Counted from the stretch's first letter, positions 33,588-43,190 are shown. The stretch: DNA of 64,000 nt from Comamonadaceae bacterium (GCA_013297875.1 JAAFIW010000001.1:186001-250000); one strand, 5' to 3'. Numbers and translations: made by a program. Notes: generated by a model not told the origin, from the sequence alone.

Positions 33588-35570
33588 CTAGCCGCAACCG
33601 TATACAAACTCGTCGCGCCCCAGCAAATACCAGACCCCGGCCAGATTGACCGCGTAGACCCGAAAGTAGGGATCCTGGCGTTGTGGGGTGTAGATGCTGT
33701 CGTGCGGCTGGCCGGTGCCCTCCCACACCACCAGGTCGGCAATGCCGTCGCCATCCAGGTCGATGGACATTTGCTCGGCAGCGCTGAAACCGGTTTCCGG
33801 CTCTGACAGCTTGATGGAGCTGGTCTTGATGGTGGCGCTGGTGCCCAGAGCCGCGCTGGGGTTGCGCAGAAACAGGCGTATCAGTGTGGGGTTGCTGCTT
33901 TGGATGTCTTGCGGGCTGTAATTCACGTTGGGGTTGAGCAGATCCACGCCCGCATCGCCAAAACGAAAACCCAGCTGGCAGCCACCGAAGGCATCTTTGT
34001 CGTCCAGTACCACGCTGTTGAGACCGCTCACACCGGCGGCCAGCTGCCCGTCGCGGGCAATCGACAGCCGCACCACAGGAGCCGTCAGTTGCACCACGGC
34101 GCGGCCGATGTCCCAGCTGCCTGCAATCTGGCTGCTGCCGTTGCGGCTGTTGGACACCCAGCGTGGGCCGGGCTGGGTCTCCAGCGTGTAGGGAATGCCC
34201 CATTTGGCGCTCAACTCACCCACGGTGGCAGCGGGCGGCGCAAAGTCGGCCATGTTTTTGAAAAACGAAGGCGCCGCCGGTGGCAGCACGATCTTGTCCA
34301 GCACATGGGCCAGCCCAGCCACCCTTCCGCTGAGCGCGCCGCCCGCAGGCGACGCAAGCGCTACGTCTGCCCCCTTGGCCGGGCGGCGGGTGGTGGCAGG
34401 GCCAGCTTGCCCGGCCAGTTTCGCCTCAAAGGCCAGTTGGCCCGGCTGCAGGAATTGCCAGGGCTGGTCGCGCTGGGCTTGCTGCTTGCTGGCTTTGCGG
34501 GCCTGCGCGATTTCGGGCTCGGCCGCCGCCCAGGCCTTTTGCACATCGCGCCAGGCCAGCAGCGGTGGTGGTGGCGCGCTTCCCGTGACACCCTGCGCCA
34601 GCCGGGCCTTCATGGCTTCAAATTCGCGTACTTTGGGGCGCTGCAAGATCGGTTGGGGCGTCGCGACAAATTCAACTGGGCGCGCTTCTTGTTCAGCGGC
34701 TTTCTGCTCGGGCGACAGGCGGGTTTGCTCCAGAAATTTGCCATAGACGAACAGGCGCAGGGGCGTGGGATCCTGCCAGAAGGCGCGTTCCAACGGGCCA
34801 CCCGCGCCAGGGCCCAGCGCAGCGGTTTTGGTGCTGGCGGCTTCTGGAGTCGAGCGGCTGCCGACAATCGGCTGATCTGCGGCACGCGGCGCATCGGCGC
34901 TGCGTGCGTCCAGGCCACGTGCATCGAGACTGCGCGCATCCAGGTACTGGCAGGCGACAAAGCCCCGCTGCGCCGCCGTGACCTCGCTTTCACTCAACAC
35001 CTCGCAAAACACGCCATCGGCCTGCGCCGCCACCAGTTGCACGGTTGCGTTGCGGGTCAAACGCGCCAGCACCGGCGCACGGGTCGACGGCTGCGAACGA
35101 AGGTTGACATTGGACGCATTGACCCAGCGGCGCTCGGGCGTAGCGGCAGGCACCGGGGTGGCTGGGGGCACTGGCGCAGGCGCGGCAACTGCCGCAGCAC
35201 TGGCACTGCGGGCTGGTGGCACAACAGCCGCGCTGGTGGACACACCCGCAGGTGCGGTGCTGCTCAGGTACTCGCAGGCGACGAATCCGCGCTGGGCCGT
35301 CACTTGGGTTTGCACCGCGCAAAACACCAGGCCACCCGAACCGCTGTCGGTGGGAGCCGACGCCAGCAGGGTGACCGGGGTTGCTGCGCGCAGACGCATC
35401 AGCACCGGCGCGCTGGTGTTGGCCTGGGCTCGCAGGTTCACCGAGGAACCCGTGATCCACCGGGTGCTGGCTGCATCGGGCGCAGATTGCGCAAAGCCCG
35501 TGACCACACCTGCAAGGGCAGCGCCAGCGAGAAGAAACTTGAAAAGGCAGGCGCGAATGCGAAATGGCAT
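33588..35570 (-). CDS. Exported protein with two SH3-like repeats
   Basis: This 660-residue protein has a signal peptide (FKFLLAGAALAGVVTGFA). Two bacterial SH3 domains follow, SSVNLRAQANTSAPVLMRL and SNVNLRSQPSTRAPVLARL, each ending in QRGFVAC-YL. A charged, Ala/Gln-rich middle (EQKAAEQEARPVEF) leads to a C-terminal beta-rich domain containing DLDGDGIADLVVWEG, a calcium-type loop as in FG-GAP/VCBS repeats. SH3 domains in exported proteins usually bind peptidoglycan. The last part may read an envelope ligand. The exact function is unknown. ATG at 35570 (MPFRIR) chosen. Confidence 0.7.
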   Translation of the reverse strand: MPFRIRACLFKFLLAGAALAGVVTGFAQSAPDAASTRWITGSSVNLRAQANTSAPVLMRLRAATPVTLLASAPTDSGSGGLVFCAVQTQVTAQRGFVACEYLSSTAPAGVSTSAAVVPPARSASAAAVAAPAPVPPATPVPAATPERRWVNASNVNLRSQPSTRAPVLARLTRNATVQLVAAQADGVFCEVLSESEVTAAQRGFVACQYLDARSLDARGLDARSADAPRAADQPIVGSRSTPEAASTKTAALGPGAGGPLERAFWQDPTPLRLFVYGKFLEQTRLSPEQKAAEQEARPVEFVATPQPILQRPKVREFEAMKARLAQGVTGSAPPPPLLAWRDVQKAWAAAEPEIAQARKASKQQAQRDQPWQFLQPGQLAFEAKLAGQAGPATTRRPAKGADVALASPAGGALSGRVAGLAHVLDKIVLPPAAPSFFKNMADFAPPAATVGELSAKWGIPYTLETQPGPRWVSNSRNGSSQIAGSWDIGRAVVQLTAPVVRLSIARDGQLAAGVSGLNSVVLDDKDAFGGCQLGFRFGDAGVDLLNPNVNYSPQDIQSSNPTLIRLFLRNPSAALGTSATIKTSSIKLSEPETGFSAAEQMSIDLDGDGIADLVVWEGTGQPHDSIYTPQRQDPYFRVYAVNLAGVWYLLGRDEFVYGCG

Positions 35571-35638
35571 GTCTGGTATCGGAAAAAGCGAAACAGCGGC
35601 AATGTTAAGCCGCCACACGGCAGCAGACGGCGCGCAAA

Positions 35639-35998
35639 TTATTGCTGACCGGGTACCAGGCTGGTGCCAGATGCGGGGGACGCACCGTAGTTGTTGCTGG
35701 CCTCATCGCTGGGCTGCACAAACCAGTAAATCAGGACGATCCAGCCAATCAGGGGGATCAGGCCGATCAATTGCAGCCACCCGCTTTTGTTGATGTCGTG
35801 CAGGCGGCGCGCACCCACCGCCAGCGCAGGCAGCAGCAAGCCCAGTGTGAGCACGCCCGCCATGTCATGCAGGAAGCTGAGCACCAGACTGACAATGATC
35901 TGGAACAGAAAGAACCACCAGTACTCGGATCGTCCAGCGCGGCCCGAAAAACCCACATATTGGCTAAAACACGATTTGACCGATTGCATGAAGTCCAT
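35639..35998 (-). CDS. DUF805 membrane protein
   Basis: This 119-residue protein has the DUF805 pattern: YVGFSGRAGRSEYWWFFLFQ, then three or four spans, with GARRLHDINKSGWLQLIGLI between them and WFVQPSDEASNNYG at the end. The family consists of small inner-membrane proteins of unknown function. ATG at 35998 (MDFMQS) was chosen; the open frame further upstream runs into pgi territory and is not protein-like. It precedes the SH3-repeat gene by 68 bases in the leftward direction. Confidence 0.88.
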   Translation of the reverse strand: MDFMQSVKSCFSQYVGFSGRAGRSEYWWFFLFQIIVSLVLSFLHDMAGVLTLGLLLPALAVGARRLHDINKSGWLQLIGLIPLIGWIVLIYWFVQPSDEASNNYGASPASGTSLVPGQQ

Positions 35999-36044
35999 GG
36001 CGAAGCTCCTCGTGATAAGGGTTGTGGAAAGCAAGCCCTCAACC

Positions 36045-37751
36045 TCAGGTCTTGGGCGCGGCCAGTGTAGTGCGCAGACGGTGCAACAGGTGCGCAGTGG
36101 ACGCATCAAGGCACGATTCATCGCCGATTTCGCCAGGCTGCAGCCGTTTGTCCAGGTGTTTGGCCAGCACCTTGCCCAGCTCCACGCCCCATTGGTCAAA
36201 GCTGTTGATGCCCCAGATGGCACCTTGTACGAACACCCGGTGCTCTTGCAGGGCGATCAGCGCGCCCAGGCTTTGCGGAGATAACTCTTCCAGCAGCAGC
36301 AGGGTGCTGGGGCGGTTGCCGGGGAAGTGTTTGTGGCCGCCCGCGTCCGCCTTGCCCTGCATCAGTGCCTGGGCTTGGGCCAGGGCGTTGGCCACGAGCT
36401 GGGTTTGCTGGGCTTTGAATTGTTCTTTTTGCTCATTATTTGATAGCTTCTTGAGCAGGTTTTGACTGGGCTGAGCGGCCAAAACGATCTCAACCGGCAC
36501 CACATCAGTGCCCTGGTGCAGCATTTGAAAGTAAGCGTGCTGGCCGTTGGTGCCGGGCTCGCCCCACAGCACGGGGGCGGTGGCAAACGGCAGGGCATTG
36601 CCTTGCACATCGACCCGCTTGCCGTTGCTTTCCATCTCCAGCTGCTGCAAAAAGGCGGGCAGACGGGCCAGCGCGCTGTGATACGGCGCAATGCTGCGGC
36701 TGGTGAAGTGGTGAAAGTTGCGGTACCAGATGTCGATGAGCGCCAGGCGCACCGGCAGGTTGTGGGCCAGCGGGGCATGGCGAAAGTGCTCGTCCATGTC
36801 GTGGGCACCGGCCAGCATCGCTTTGAAAGGGTCAGGGCCAATGGCCATCGCAATCGGCAGGCCGATGGCCGACCACAGCGAGTAGCGGCCGCCCACCCAG
36901 TCCCAAAAACCAAAACAGGTGCGAATGCCGAAGGCCTGGGCGGCGGCCACGTTGGTCGTGAGCGCGGCGAAGTGCTGGTCAATATCTGTTCCGCCGTGGG
37001 CCACAAACCAGGCGCGGGCGGCCTGCGCGTTGGCCATGGTTTCGGCGGTGGTGAAGGTTTTGGAGGCGATGAGAAACAGGGTGCTGGCCGCTTTGAGCGG
37101 GCGCAGCGTGCGGGCCAACTCGTGCGGGTCGACGTTGGAGACGAAGTGCAGGCGCGGGCCGTCTGCATAGGCGTCCAGCGCCCGCACCACCATTTGCGGG
37201 CCCAGGTCAGAGCCGCCGATGCCGATGCTCACCACGTCGGTGATGGCGGGATTGGCGCGCACGGCTTGGGCGTAGGCCAGCATGGCCTGGAGCGTGCTGT
37301 GCACCTGCTCCAGCTCGACGAGCAGACTTTGATTTACTCCTGATTTGATAGCTGCTTGAGCAGTATCTACCTGGGCTGTTGGCCGATTTGACGCTAAAAC
37401 AGCCTGTGGAAGCGTTTCAGGGCAGCGCAGCAACCAGTGCATCACTGCGCGCAGCTCGGTGGTGTTGATGGGCTGGCCGGCAAACATGGCGTCGCGCAGG
37501 CTTTCCACGCCGCACTGGCGGGCCAAATCCAGCAGCAGGGCTTCAGTGGGCGCGTCAATCAGGTTCTTGGACAGGTCGGCAAACACGTGCGGCGCTTGCT
37601 GGCTGAAGTGCTCGGCGCGGCTGGGGTCTTGCGCAAAGGCCTTGCGCAAGTCGAAGCTGCGGCCCGTGGTTTCAAACTGCTCAGCCAGCGCAGCCCACGC
37701 AGGCGTGTGGTCACAGCGGGGGCGGTTCGCCCACGGCATGGCGGTGTTCAT
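36045..37751 (-). CDS. pgi: Glucose-6-phosphate isomerase
   Basis: This 568-residue enzyme interconverts glucose-6-phosphate and fructose-6-phosphate. Signatures are [50 protein letters not shown] and the late [16 protein letters not shown]. It is about 20 residues longer than usual. The extra stretch ([18 protein letters not shown]) is encoded by a dispersed repeat placed in frame near residue 125; a weaker repeat-like stretch lies near 36431-36490. The ATG overlaps the tal stop (ATGA at 37751), so the two are co-translated. Confidence 0.95.
   Translation of the reverse strand: MNTAMPWANRPRCDHTPAWAALAEQFETTGRSFDLRKAFAQDPSRAEHFSQQAPHVFADLSKNLIDAPTEALLLDLARQCGVESLRDAMFAGQPINTTELRAVMHWLLRCPETLPQAVLASNRPTAQVDTAQAAIKSGVNQSLLVELEQVHSTLQAMLAYAQAVRANPAITDVVSIGIGGSDLGPQMVVRALDAYADGPRLHFVSNVDPHELARTLRPLKAASTLFLIASKTFTTAETMANAQAARAWFVAHGGTDIDQHFAALTTNVAAAQAFGIRTCFGFWDWVGGRYSLWSAIGLPIAMAIGPDPFKAMLAGAHDMDEHFRHAPLAHNLPVRLALIDIWYRNFHHFTSRSIAPYHSALARLPAFLQQLEMESNGKRVDVQGNALPFATAPVLWGEPGTNGQHAYFQMLHQGTDVVPVEIVLAAQPSQNLLKKLSNNEQKEQFKAQQTQLVANALAQAQALMQGKADAGGHKHFPGNRPSTLLLLEELSPQSLGALIALQEHRVFVQGAIWGINSFDQWGVELGKVLAKHLDKRLQPGEIGDESCLDASTAHLLHRLRTTLAAPKT
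36431..36490 (-). repeat. Dispersed repeat, degenerate copy 10 within pgi
   Basis: GCTCATTATTTGATAGCTTC continues as TTGAGCAGGTTTTGACTGGG. It is in frame in pgi ([13 protein letters not shown]). Confidence 0.55.
37331..37400 (-). repeat. Dispersed repeat, copy 11, translated within pgi
   Basis: GATTTGATAGCTGCTTGAGC continues as AGTATCTACCTGGGCTGTTG. It is translated in frame as an insertion near residue 125 of Pgi. Confidence 0.85.
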
Positions 37752-38695
37752 GCGGCCCTCATCAAGGCTTCAAGTTTTTCAGCGTCGGCCACAAAGGCGC
37801 GAATGCCCTCGGCCAGCTTTTCGGTGGCCATCGCGTCCTGGTTCAGTGCGAAGCGAAAGCCTGCTTCGTCGTAGTTCACGGCGGGCAAGTCCAGCGCTTT
37901 CGCGGCTTGTGCGTCCAGCGCACGGGTCAGCGGCGCGTCGGTGGCGGCGAGTTGGGCCAGCAGCTCGGGGCTGATGGTCAGCAGGTCGCAACCGGCCAGC
38001 GCCTGAATCTGCCCGATGTTGCGAAAGCTGGCACCCATCACTTCGGTGGCAATGCCAAAGTGCTTGTAGTGGTTGTAAATCTGGCGCACCGACAGCACGC
38101 CGGGGTCGTTGGCCCCGGCTTTCTCCGCCTCGTTCCACGCTTGCCCGGCTGACTTTTTGTACCAGTCGTAAATGCGGCCCACAAAGGGCGAGATGAGTTG
38201 CACCTTGGCCTGCCCGCAAGCCACAGCCTGGCAAAACGAGAACAGCAAGGTCAAATTGGTGTGAATTCCGCGCCGCTCCAGCTTTTCCGCCGCTTGTATG
38301 CCTTCCCAGGTGGCAGCCACCTTGATCAGCACGCGGTCGATGTGCACACCCTCGGCCTGGTACAGCTCGACGATGCGCTCGCCGCGTGAGTAAGTGGCTT
38401 CCATGTCAAAGCTCAGGCGCGCATCGACCTCGGTGGACACGCGGCCCGGCACCGTCTGCAAAATTTCGCAGCCAAAGCGCACCAGCAAACGATCGACCTG
38501 CTCGTCCATGGTGCGGTCTTTGAAGCGGGCCACGGTTTGCGAAAGCAGGGGCGCGTAGTCGGGCTTTTGCACGGCCTTCAAGATGAGCGAGGGGTTGGTG
38601 GTGGCGTCTTGCGGCAGATAAGCGGCCAGTTGGTGAAAGTCGCCGGTGTCGGCCACCACGGTGGTGTGTTGTTTGAGGGCTTCGAGTTGGTTCAT
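37748..38695 (-). CDS. tal: Transaldolase
   Basis: This 315-residue enzyme belongs to the TalB type: [20 protein letters not shown], then [23 protein letters not shown], the Schiff-base Lys in [16 protein letters not shown], and [13 protein letters not shown]. It moves dihydroxyacetone units between sugar phosphates in the pentose phosphate pathway. It is the first gene of the leftward tal-pgi pair and divergent from zwf-hexR across 102 bases that carry candidate operator sequences. Confidence 0.95.
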   Translation of the reverse strand: MNQLEALKQHTTVVADTGDFHQLAAYLPQDATTNPSLILKAVQKPDYAPLLSQTVARFKDRTMDEQVDRLLVRFGCEILQTVPGRVSTEVDARLSFDMEATYSRGERIVELYQAEGVHIDRVLIKVAATWEGIQAAEKLERRGIHTNLTLLFSFCQAVACGQAKVQLISPFVGRIYDWYKKSAGQAWNEAEKAGANDPGVLSVRQIYNHYKHFGIATEVMGASFRNIGQIQALAGCDLLTISPELLAQLAATDAPLTRALDAQAAKALDLPAVNYDEAGFRFALNQDAMATEKLAEGIRAFVADAEKLEALMRAA

Positions 38696-38697
38696 GT

Positions 38698-38779
38698 GAA
38701 ACTTAAAAGTTTTTCAGTGTCTGATTCAAATTGTCCATGAAATAAAGTTACATTAAAAGAACTTTCTCTGTAACTGACA
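38698..38779. promoter_or_regulatory. Candidate HexR operator region between tal and zwf
   Basis: Two inverted repeats stand out: AACTTAAAAGTT near 38700-38711, and AAAGTTACATTAAAAGAACT with a following TTC near 38746-38768. A GTTACA...TGTAAC pair also spans about 38749-38776. HexR boxes in other proteobacteria are TGTAAT-type palindromes, so the last pair is the closest. Assignment is tentative. Confidence 0.35.
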
Positions 38780-38797
38780 TGTGCTTGGGGATTTACT

Positions 38798-40282
38798 GTG
38801 GCTTTTGATCTTGTTTTGTTTGGTGGCACGGGTGATTTGGTGTGGCGCAAGCTGATGCCGGCTTTGTTTCAGGCGTATCGGCACGGCACCCTGCCGCCCG
38901 GTGGTCGCATCATCGGTGTGGCGCGTGACGGTCTGGATGATGCGGCTTTTCGCAGCCTGATCGAGACCCGTTTGGCCCAGGTGGAGCTGGCCAAGCGACC
39001 CAGTGCCGATGAGTTTGCAGGCTTTGCGCAATTGCTGCATTACCTGCGGGTGGATCTGTCCAAACCGGCCGATTACTTGGCGCTGGCAGATGTGCTGAAC
39101 GCCCGCGAGGTGGATGCGCGGGTGCTGTACCTGGCCACCGCGCCCAGCCTGTTTACCACCGTGTGCCAGCAGTTGGTGGCCTGCGGGCTGAACCAGGCCC
39201 ACACCCCCAATGACACCCGCATCGTGCTGGAAAAACCGCTGGGCCACGACCTGGCCAGCAACCGCGCCATCAACGAGGTGGTGCGTGCGGGTTTTGCCGA
39301 AAAACAGATTTTTCGCATTGACCACTACCTGGGCAAACCGTCGGTGCAAAACCTGTTTGCCATGCGCTTTGGCAACGCGCTGTTTGAGCCACTGTGGCGG
39401 CGCGAAACCATTGCCAACATTCAGATCACCATTGCCGAAGAGCTGGGCGTGGAAAAGCGCGGTGGCTTTTACGACCAGACCGGCGCGCTGCGCGACATGG
39501 TGCAAAACCACGCGCTGCAACTGCTGTGCGCCATCGGTATGGAGCCGCCTATCAACGCCCATGCTGATGCGATTCGCGACGAGAAACTCAAGGTGCTGCG
39601 CAGCCTGAAACCCTGGACGCCGCATACTCTGGCGCAGCACGTGGTGCGCGGCCAATACATCGCTGGCGGTTTCAACGGCGAGGCCATGCCGGCGTATCGC
39701 GACGAGCCAGGTGTAGACCCCAACAGCCACACCGAGACCTTTGTGGCGCTGCGCACCGAGATTGCCAACTGGCGCTGGGCGGGCGTGCCGTTCTACATCC
39801 GCACCGGCAAACGCCTGGCGGCTCGCGAGGCGCACATTGCGGTGAATTTCCGGCCCACACCCCATGCGATTTTCAAGTCGCCGCTGGGAGCAGCCAACCG
39901 CCTGGTGATTCACCTGCAACCCAAAGACGGCCTGACGCTGCACCTGTTTGCGCAAGGGCAAGACAAGCGCGGCCCGGCCAGCTTCGGCGCAGGCCAATCA
40001 CTGGCCCCGGTGCAGCTGGATCTGGACTTCGACAAACGCTTTGGCAGCGAGCGCGTGGGAGCCTATGAGCGCCTGCTATTGGACGTGATTGAAGGCCGCC
40101 TGAACCTGTTTGTGCGCAGCGATGAACAGGAAGAAGCTTGGCGCTGGGTGGAGCCGGTGATGCGCCACTGGAAAGACAGTGGCGATGAAGGCTTGAAACC
40201 TTATGCAGCGGGCACCTGGGGGCCGAGCGCGGCCAGCGCGATGATTGCGCGGGATGGGCACAGCTGGTCGGAGGAAAGCTGA
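38798..40282 (+). CDS. zwf: Glucose-6-phosphate 1-dehydrogenase
   Basis: This 494-residue enzyme oxidises glucose-6-phosphate to 6-phosphogluconolactone with NAD(P)+. FGGTGDLVWRKLMPALF forms the nucleotide-binding loop, RIDHYLGKPSVQNL holds the substrate-binding Lys and His, and NWRWAGVPFYIRTGKRL lies in the beta domain. The start is GTG at 38798, preceded by GGGGAT at 38787. It is followed by hexR two bases after the stop and divergent from tal-pgi. The cluster links the oxidative pentose phosphate and Entner-Doudoroff routes. Confidence 0.96.
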   Translation: MAFDLVLFGGTGDLVWRKLMPALFQAYRHGTLPPGGRIIGVARDGLDDAAFRSLIETRLAQVELAKRPSADEFAGFAQLLHYLRVDLSKPADYLALADVLNAREVDARVLYLATAPSLFTTVCQQLVACGLNQAHTPNDTRIVLEKPLGHDLASNRAINEVVRAGFAEKQIFRIDHYLGKPSVQNLFAMRFGNALFEPLWRRETIANIQITIAEELGVEKRGGFYDQTGALRDMVQNHALQLLCAIGMEPPINAHADAIRDEKLKVLRSLKPWTPHTLAQHVVRGQYIAGGFNGEAMPAYRDEPGVDPNSHTETFVALRTEIANWRWAGVPFYIRTGKRLAAREAHIAVNFRPTPHAIFKSPLGAANRLVIHLQPKDGLTLHLFAQGQDKRGPASFGAGQSLAPVQLDLDFDKRFGSERVGAYERLLLDVIEGRLNLFVRSDEQEEAWRWVEPVMRHWKDSGDEGLKPYAAGTWGPSAASAMIARDGHSWSEES

Positions 40283-40284
40283 AC

Positions 40285-41148
40285 ATGCTCGACAGAATCT
40301 CCGCCTCTCTTCATTCCCTGGCCCCCGCCGAGCAGCGCGTGGGTCGTCTGGTGCTCGCCGACCCGCGCTGGTTTGCCAACCAGCCCATTAGCGACCTGGC
40401 CGACCGCGCGCATGTGAGCAAGCCCACGGTGGTGCGGTTTTGCCGCAGCGTGGGTTACGACGGCTTGACCGATTTCAAGCTCAAGCTGGCCGGTAGCGTG
40501 AGCGAAGGCGTGCCCTTCATTCACCGCAGTGTGGACGCTGACGACAAGACCAGTGATGTGTTGGTCAAGGTGATTGACAACACCGTGGCCGCCTTTTTGA
40601 AGTACCGCAACGAAGCCAGCGCCAGTGCCTTGGACAAAGCCGCCAACGCACTGGCTGCCACCCACAAAACACGCGGGCGCATCGAGTTTTACGGCGTGGG
40701 CAACTCCGGCATCGTGGCGCAGGACGCGCAGCACAAGTTCTTTCGCCTGGGCCTGAACACCATTGCCTACAGCGACGGCCACATGCAGGTGATGAGCGCC
40801 ACTCTGCTCAAACCGGGCGACTGCGTGGTGGTGATCTCCAACTCGGGCCGCACCCGCGACCTGATGGACGCCTCCGACATTGCCCGGAAAAACGGTGCCA
40901 CCACCATCGTGATCACGGCCACCGGCTCACCGCTGGCCGTAACCGCCCATTCACCCAGCAGCACCTTCATTCACCTGGCCGCCGACCACCCCGAAGGCTA
41001 CGACCGCTACAGCCCCATGGTTTCGCGCCTGCTGCACCTGCTGGTGATCGACGTGCTGGCCACCACCGTGGCGCTGCGCATTGGCGCACCTTTGCAGGCG
41101 GGCCTGAAGGAAATGAAAAACAACCTGCGGGCCAAGCGGTATGCCTGA
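40285..41148 (+). CDS. hexR: MurR/RpiR-family regulator HexR
   Basis: This 287-residue protein has an N-terminal RpiR helix-turn-helix (ISDLADRAHVSKPTVVRFCR) and a C-terminal SIS sugar-phosphate-binding domain (RIEFYGVGNSGIVAQDAQHK; VVISNSGRTRDLMDASDIA). HexR represses sugar catabolism genes, and KDPG (6-phosphogluconate dehydratase product) relieves it. Its place directly after zwf and its domain make-up match HexR closely. It may bind the tal-zwf intergenic region and its own operon. A strong hairpin follows at 41196-41214. Confidence 0.92.
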   Translation: MLDRISASLHSLAPAEQRVGRLVLADPRWFANQPISDLADRAHVSKPTVVRFCRSVGYDGLTDFKLKLAGSVSEGVPFIHRSVDADDKTSDVLVKVIDNTVAAFLKYRNEASASALDKAANALAATHKTRGRIEFYGVGNSGIVAQDAQHKFFRLGLNTIAYSDGHMQVMSATLLKPGDCVVVISNSGRTRDLMDASDIARKNGATTIVITATGSPLAVTAHSPSSTFIHLAADHPEGYDRYSPMVSRLLHLLVIDVLATTVALRIGAPLQAGLKEMKNNLRAKRYA

Positions 41149-41195
41149 TCCCGCTTCCAAATTGTTCTGGAACTCTCAGGCGATGACAGATGACT

Positions 41196-41214
41196 GCCGG
41201 TGCTGCGCACCGGC
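41196..41214 (+). terminator. Hairpin after hexR
   Basis: GCCGGTGC and GCACCGGC pair around TGC, 47 bases after the hexR stop. No T-run follows, so it may be a weak or factor-dependent terminator. Confidence 0.4.
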
Positions 41215-41276
41215 ATGACAAATGACCGGGTACCCAACTGTCAGGTGACCACGCCGCTGAGAAGTTGCGGTTTTTT

Positions 41277-41336
41277 AAGTCAAAACCGCTATTAGCCCAC
41301 AGAAGGATTGCTCAAACAGCTATCAATAAGGTAGCA
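41277..41336 (+). repeat. Dispersed repeat, copy 12
   Basis: AAGTCAAAACCGCTATTAGC leads to GATTGCTCAAACAGCTATCA and ATAAGGTAGC, in the hexR-hydrolase intergenic region next to the MITE copy B. Confidence 0.8.
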
Positions 41337-41351
41337 ACTGAAGCCACATTC

Positions 41352-41528
41352 AACCCAGAATTTCCATTGGGGTTTGGATAGACAACGGATGCGGTTGCGA
41401 GTCAGTTTTGGCCAGACTGAGGAGCCCATGGCGCGCGCCATGGGTGACGAAGAGGGGCAAAAATGGCCGCAAATGCGCCGTTGGAATCCAAACAGCACCG
41501 AAGGTGCGCCAAATGGAAAATCTGGGTT
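41352..41528 (-). mobile_element. MITE-like element, copy B (177 bp)
   Basis: This is the inverted counterpart of 7325-7501, of the same length and about 95 percent identical by eye, with the same inverted ends. The central CCATGGCGCGCGCCATGG is a perfect palindrome. The CCCAGA...TCTGGG ends are flanked on both sides by TTCAA (41349-41353 and 41527-41531), consistent with a 5-bp target duplication. No transposase gene is present. Confidence 0.85.
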
Positions 41529-41533
41529 CAAGT

Positions 41534-42982
41534 CTATGGGCAAGCTGGGTAGTTGGCCTGAAAGCCGGCCCGGACAGCCGGTGGGGTGTAGTCTTCAGCG
41601 CTGGGGGTGTTCTTGGTGAAGGTGCAGCCGTAGGTGGGTGATGCCAGGGTGGCCGGGGTCAACACGTCGTCGCCAGCGGGCTTGGCACCGCCGGCTTCCC
41701 ACTTAATCATGTCGTCAAACGCAGTGATGGCTTCTGCCGCCGTGAAGGCGCAGTGGCCCACGTCGCGAACGGCGCGCTGCACCAGCCATTTGTCGTTGCC
41801 CTTGGCTTTCAGCCGCGAGGCATAGACCTGCTCCATCTTGAACGGCACAAACAGATCACCCAGGGTGTGGATGCTCACAATGGGAATGTTCACATCGCCA
41901 GGGCTGATGGGAATCCAGCGCAGGCCGTCGCGGCGCAGCCGGTTGGCATCGGCTGTGGGGGTGATTTTGAAAGCGGCGGCGTTGAAAGCGGTGTCCACCG
42001 CCGTGTTGCTGGCGCTGGACGCATCGACCTTGTAGAAAAGCTGGGTGGTGTCCAGAATGTTGGCGTTCAGAATGCCGTTGATGGTGCCGTCACCACCCAA
42101 CGATGCCCAGATGTTGCCCTGGTTGCTGGCGTTGGACCAACCTTCTGCGTAGAAGGGGCGTGCGCCGCCGCTCAAATTCATCACCACGTTTTTCAGCTTG
42201 TCGCCCTGGGCGTTACTGACCGTGGGGAAGGTGCTCCACAACGCAGACTGAACATTGGGTGCAATGGCCGCAAATTCGGTGGCGGACAACGGGAACTTGG
42301 TCAGCGGCACGTTGGCCAATTGCTGTGCGGCCACCTGATAGCCCGCAAAGTAGTTGAACAACTCGTTGTCGCCCAGCACGCCGCACATGGGCACCGCGCC
42401 GTTGTAGCGAACCTTGTTGGTGGCATTGGCCAGTGTCTCGGCCTCAATGGCAGCAGCGGTGATGTGACCGCCCATGGACACGCCAGTGATAAAGGTCTTG
42501 GTGGGGGCAGCCAGCACGCGGCCTTTTTCAGCCGCGATCTTGGTGAAGTTCAGCGCCAGGGCGTTGGTGTCTTCTACACCGGCGCGCACGTCGTAGTAGT
42601 TTTTGCTGTAGCTGGAAGCGGCCCATGCGTAGCCGTTGTCCAGCAAGTAGCGGCGCATGATGGGGTTGTCCACCGTCAGGTTGGGGCCCGTGCCACGGTA
42701 GCCGTGTGCCCACATGACCAATCGGCCATTCCAGTTGGCTGGCACTTCGATGCGATAGGCCGCACCGTTCAAGACACCTGTCCAACGGTCTGCAGCCACC
42801 GTGCTGCCAGCGAGCGCGGTGAAGGTCGTGTCAGGGGCAGGCGTGAAGATGCGCGTGTCTTGCGGCCGGGTTTCTTCAGGTCCGATTGGCGCGGGTGCAT
42901 CGTCGCCACCGCACGCGGCCAGCATGGCAGCCATGGCGATTGCCGTGAGGTATGCAGTTTGGGGGGATCGGGTTTGTCTCAT
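41534..42982 (-). CDS. Lipoprotein alpha/beta hydrolase
   Basis: This 482-residue protein has a lipobox ([11 protein letters not shown]), so it is probably a lipid-anchored outer-membrane or periplasmic enzyme. The hydrolase core shows YRIEVPANWNGRLVMWAHGY, nucleophile elbow FITGVSMGGHITAA, and a late Asp (HTLGDLFVP) and His (RDVGHCAFT). It may act on esters or short polyester; the substrate is not clear. ATG at 42982 (MRQTRS) was chosen to give a normal signal peptide. The stop codon lies 3 bases from the flanking direct repeat of the MITE copy B. Confidence 0.8.
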   Translation of the reverse strand: MRQTRSPQTAYLTAIAMAAMLAACGGDDAPAPIGPEETRPQDTRIFTPAPDTTFTALAGSTVAADRWTGVLNGAAYRIEVPANWNGRLVMWAHGYRGTGPNLTVDNPIMRRYLLDNGYAWAASSYSKNYYDVRAGVEDTNALALNFTKIAAEKGRVLAAPTKTFITGVSMGGHITAAAIEAETLANATNKVRYNGAVPMCGVLGDNELFNYFAGYQVAAQQLANVPLTKFPLSATEFAAIAPNVQSALWSTFPTVSNAQGDKLKNVVMNLSGGARPFYAEGWSNASNQGNIWASLGGDGTINGILNANILDTTQLFYKVDASSASNTAVDTAFNAAAFKITPTADANRLRRDGLRWIPISPGDVNIPIVSIHTLGDLFVPFKMEQVYASRLKAKGNDKWLVQRAVRDVGHCAFTAAEAITAFDDMIKWEAGGAKPAGDDVLTPATLASPTYGCTFTKNTPSAEDYTPPAVRAGFQANYPACP

Positions 42983-43190
42983 CTGAATCACCTTGTTTTG
43001 TTTGAAAAGGGAAATACAGCCTAAGCCCGTTTGCACACGCTGCGTTAGCTCCAAAACTCGTGGTTTGTCGCCGCCGTGACGGTTGGGCTGGCGCGGATGA
43101 AACTACCTGTAACGACCGAAGTCGCGATTCATACCCCGGACATCGTGCATGCGGGTGACCTGACGGTGATTTGATGGGTCAGTTGATGGC

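Noticed and set aside
33900-35648. Long plus-strand open frame opposite the SH3-repeat gene
   Set aside because: Composition is dominated by Arg, Ala, Gly and His with no recognisable pattern. The minus strand has a signal peptide and repeated SH3 domains.
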